NCBI GenBank assembly: GCA_964632995.1
Contig: CAZWDL010000156.1
Location: forward strand, 1 to 13,772
DNA: 13,772 nt
Source of the DNA: CAZWDL01 sp964632995
GTDB taxonomy: Bacteria; Bacteroidota; Bacteroidia; Chitinophagales; Saprospiraceae
Reading direction: 5' to 3'
The position numbers and the translations under genes are program-made. This document shows, piece after piece, positions 13,691 through 13,772 of this stretch. The notes below the pieces were generated by a model. It worked only from the letters and a program-made list of their open reading frames with translations. It searched no databases and was not told the origin of the DNA. Numbering within the stretch: the stretch's first letter is position 1; the number at the start of each line of letters is the position of its first letter.

Positions 13691-13772
13691 TACCAGGCGG
13701 ATGCAATCGTCTCCGGAGGACGCGTGGCTACGGGCTCCAACGTCACCTTCACCGCGGCCACCGGCATCACCC
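13691..13772 (+). pseudogene. Start-less coding fragment of a secreted Bacteroidota protein (continues off the right edge)
   Basis: The plus-strand frame reads YQADAIVSGGRVATGSN, then VTFTAATGIT to the edge. This resembles the SG..V..GtnVTFtA..sItL segment found near the C-terminus of many secreted Bacteroidota proteins. In frame, a TAA lies at 13670-13672 with no start codon in between. Composition changes sharply from A+T-rich before about 13690 to GC-rich after it. The fragment therefore looks like the remainder of a gene whose front was cut away by the insertion or rearrangement that brought in the Fic region. Only 27 codons are visible, so a genuine short gene with an unusual start cannot be ruled out. 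Confidence 0.4.

Overview
The window looks like a chromosomal segment of a Bacteroidota bacterium. A Saprospiria-type organism is my best guess, from overall protein flavour only. Three things support the phylum. Several starts are preceded by the Bacteroidota promoter -7 element (TAnnTTTG) rather than by strong Shine-Dalgarno sites. There is a lipoprotein with an acidic run after the lipobox cysteine, a Reg_prop/Y_Y_Y/LytS-type sensor kinase, a DUF4382 lipoprotein, and an HhH tail like the one carried by Bacteroidota ribosomal protein L21. Most of the window is moderately GC-rich; the last Fic region is visibly richer in A+T.

Layout. 1-2675 (minus strand) is a glycogen-related cluster. It holds the N-terminal 399 residues of branching enzyme GlgB (cut by the left edge) and two tandem paralogous CBM48 proteins upstream of it. 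One paralog is a bare 103-residue module; the other is fused through a Lys/Pro/Ala-rich linker to an HhH domain. A good intrinsic terminator separates the small CBM48 gene from glgB. 3044-4513 (minus) holds an exported DinB-fold protein and an MscS-type channel. 4614-5603 (plus) is an exported DUF3179 protein, converging on an overlapping minus-strand pair: a TerB-like protein followed by a DUF2142 multi-pass membrane protein. 7564-10731 (plus) is a 1055-residue sensor histidine kinase with about 13 beta-propeller blades and no response regulator beside it. 10919-11710 (minus) is a DUF4382 lipoprotein.

10731-12423 is rich in non-coding palindromes: a 141-nt cloverleaf-like inverted repeat, a 163-bp MITE-like palindrome with perfect 14-bp ends, and REP-like hairpins. 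12424-13569 (minus) encodes a class II Fic AMP-transferase whose frame is interrupted at codon 45 by a single in-frame amber codon. Upstream of it are three copies of a CAAAGGTAAAAT repeat, each containing a -7 element. The right edge (from about 13691) is a GC-rich, start-less coding fragment of a secreted Bacteroidota protein, so the Fic cassette ends abruptly against older coding sequence.

No CRISPR array, rRNA, tRNA or transposase gene is visible. The most unusual items are the CBM48-HhH fusion beside glgB, the amber-interrupted Fic gene with its repeat-built promoter region, and the nested palindromes.
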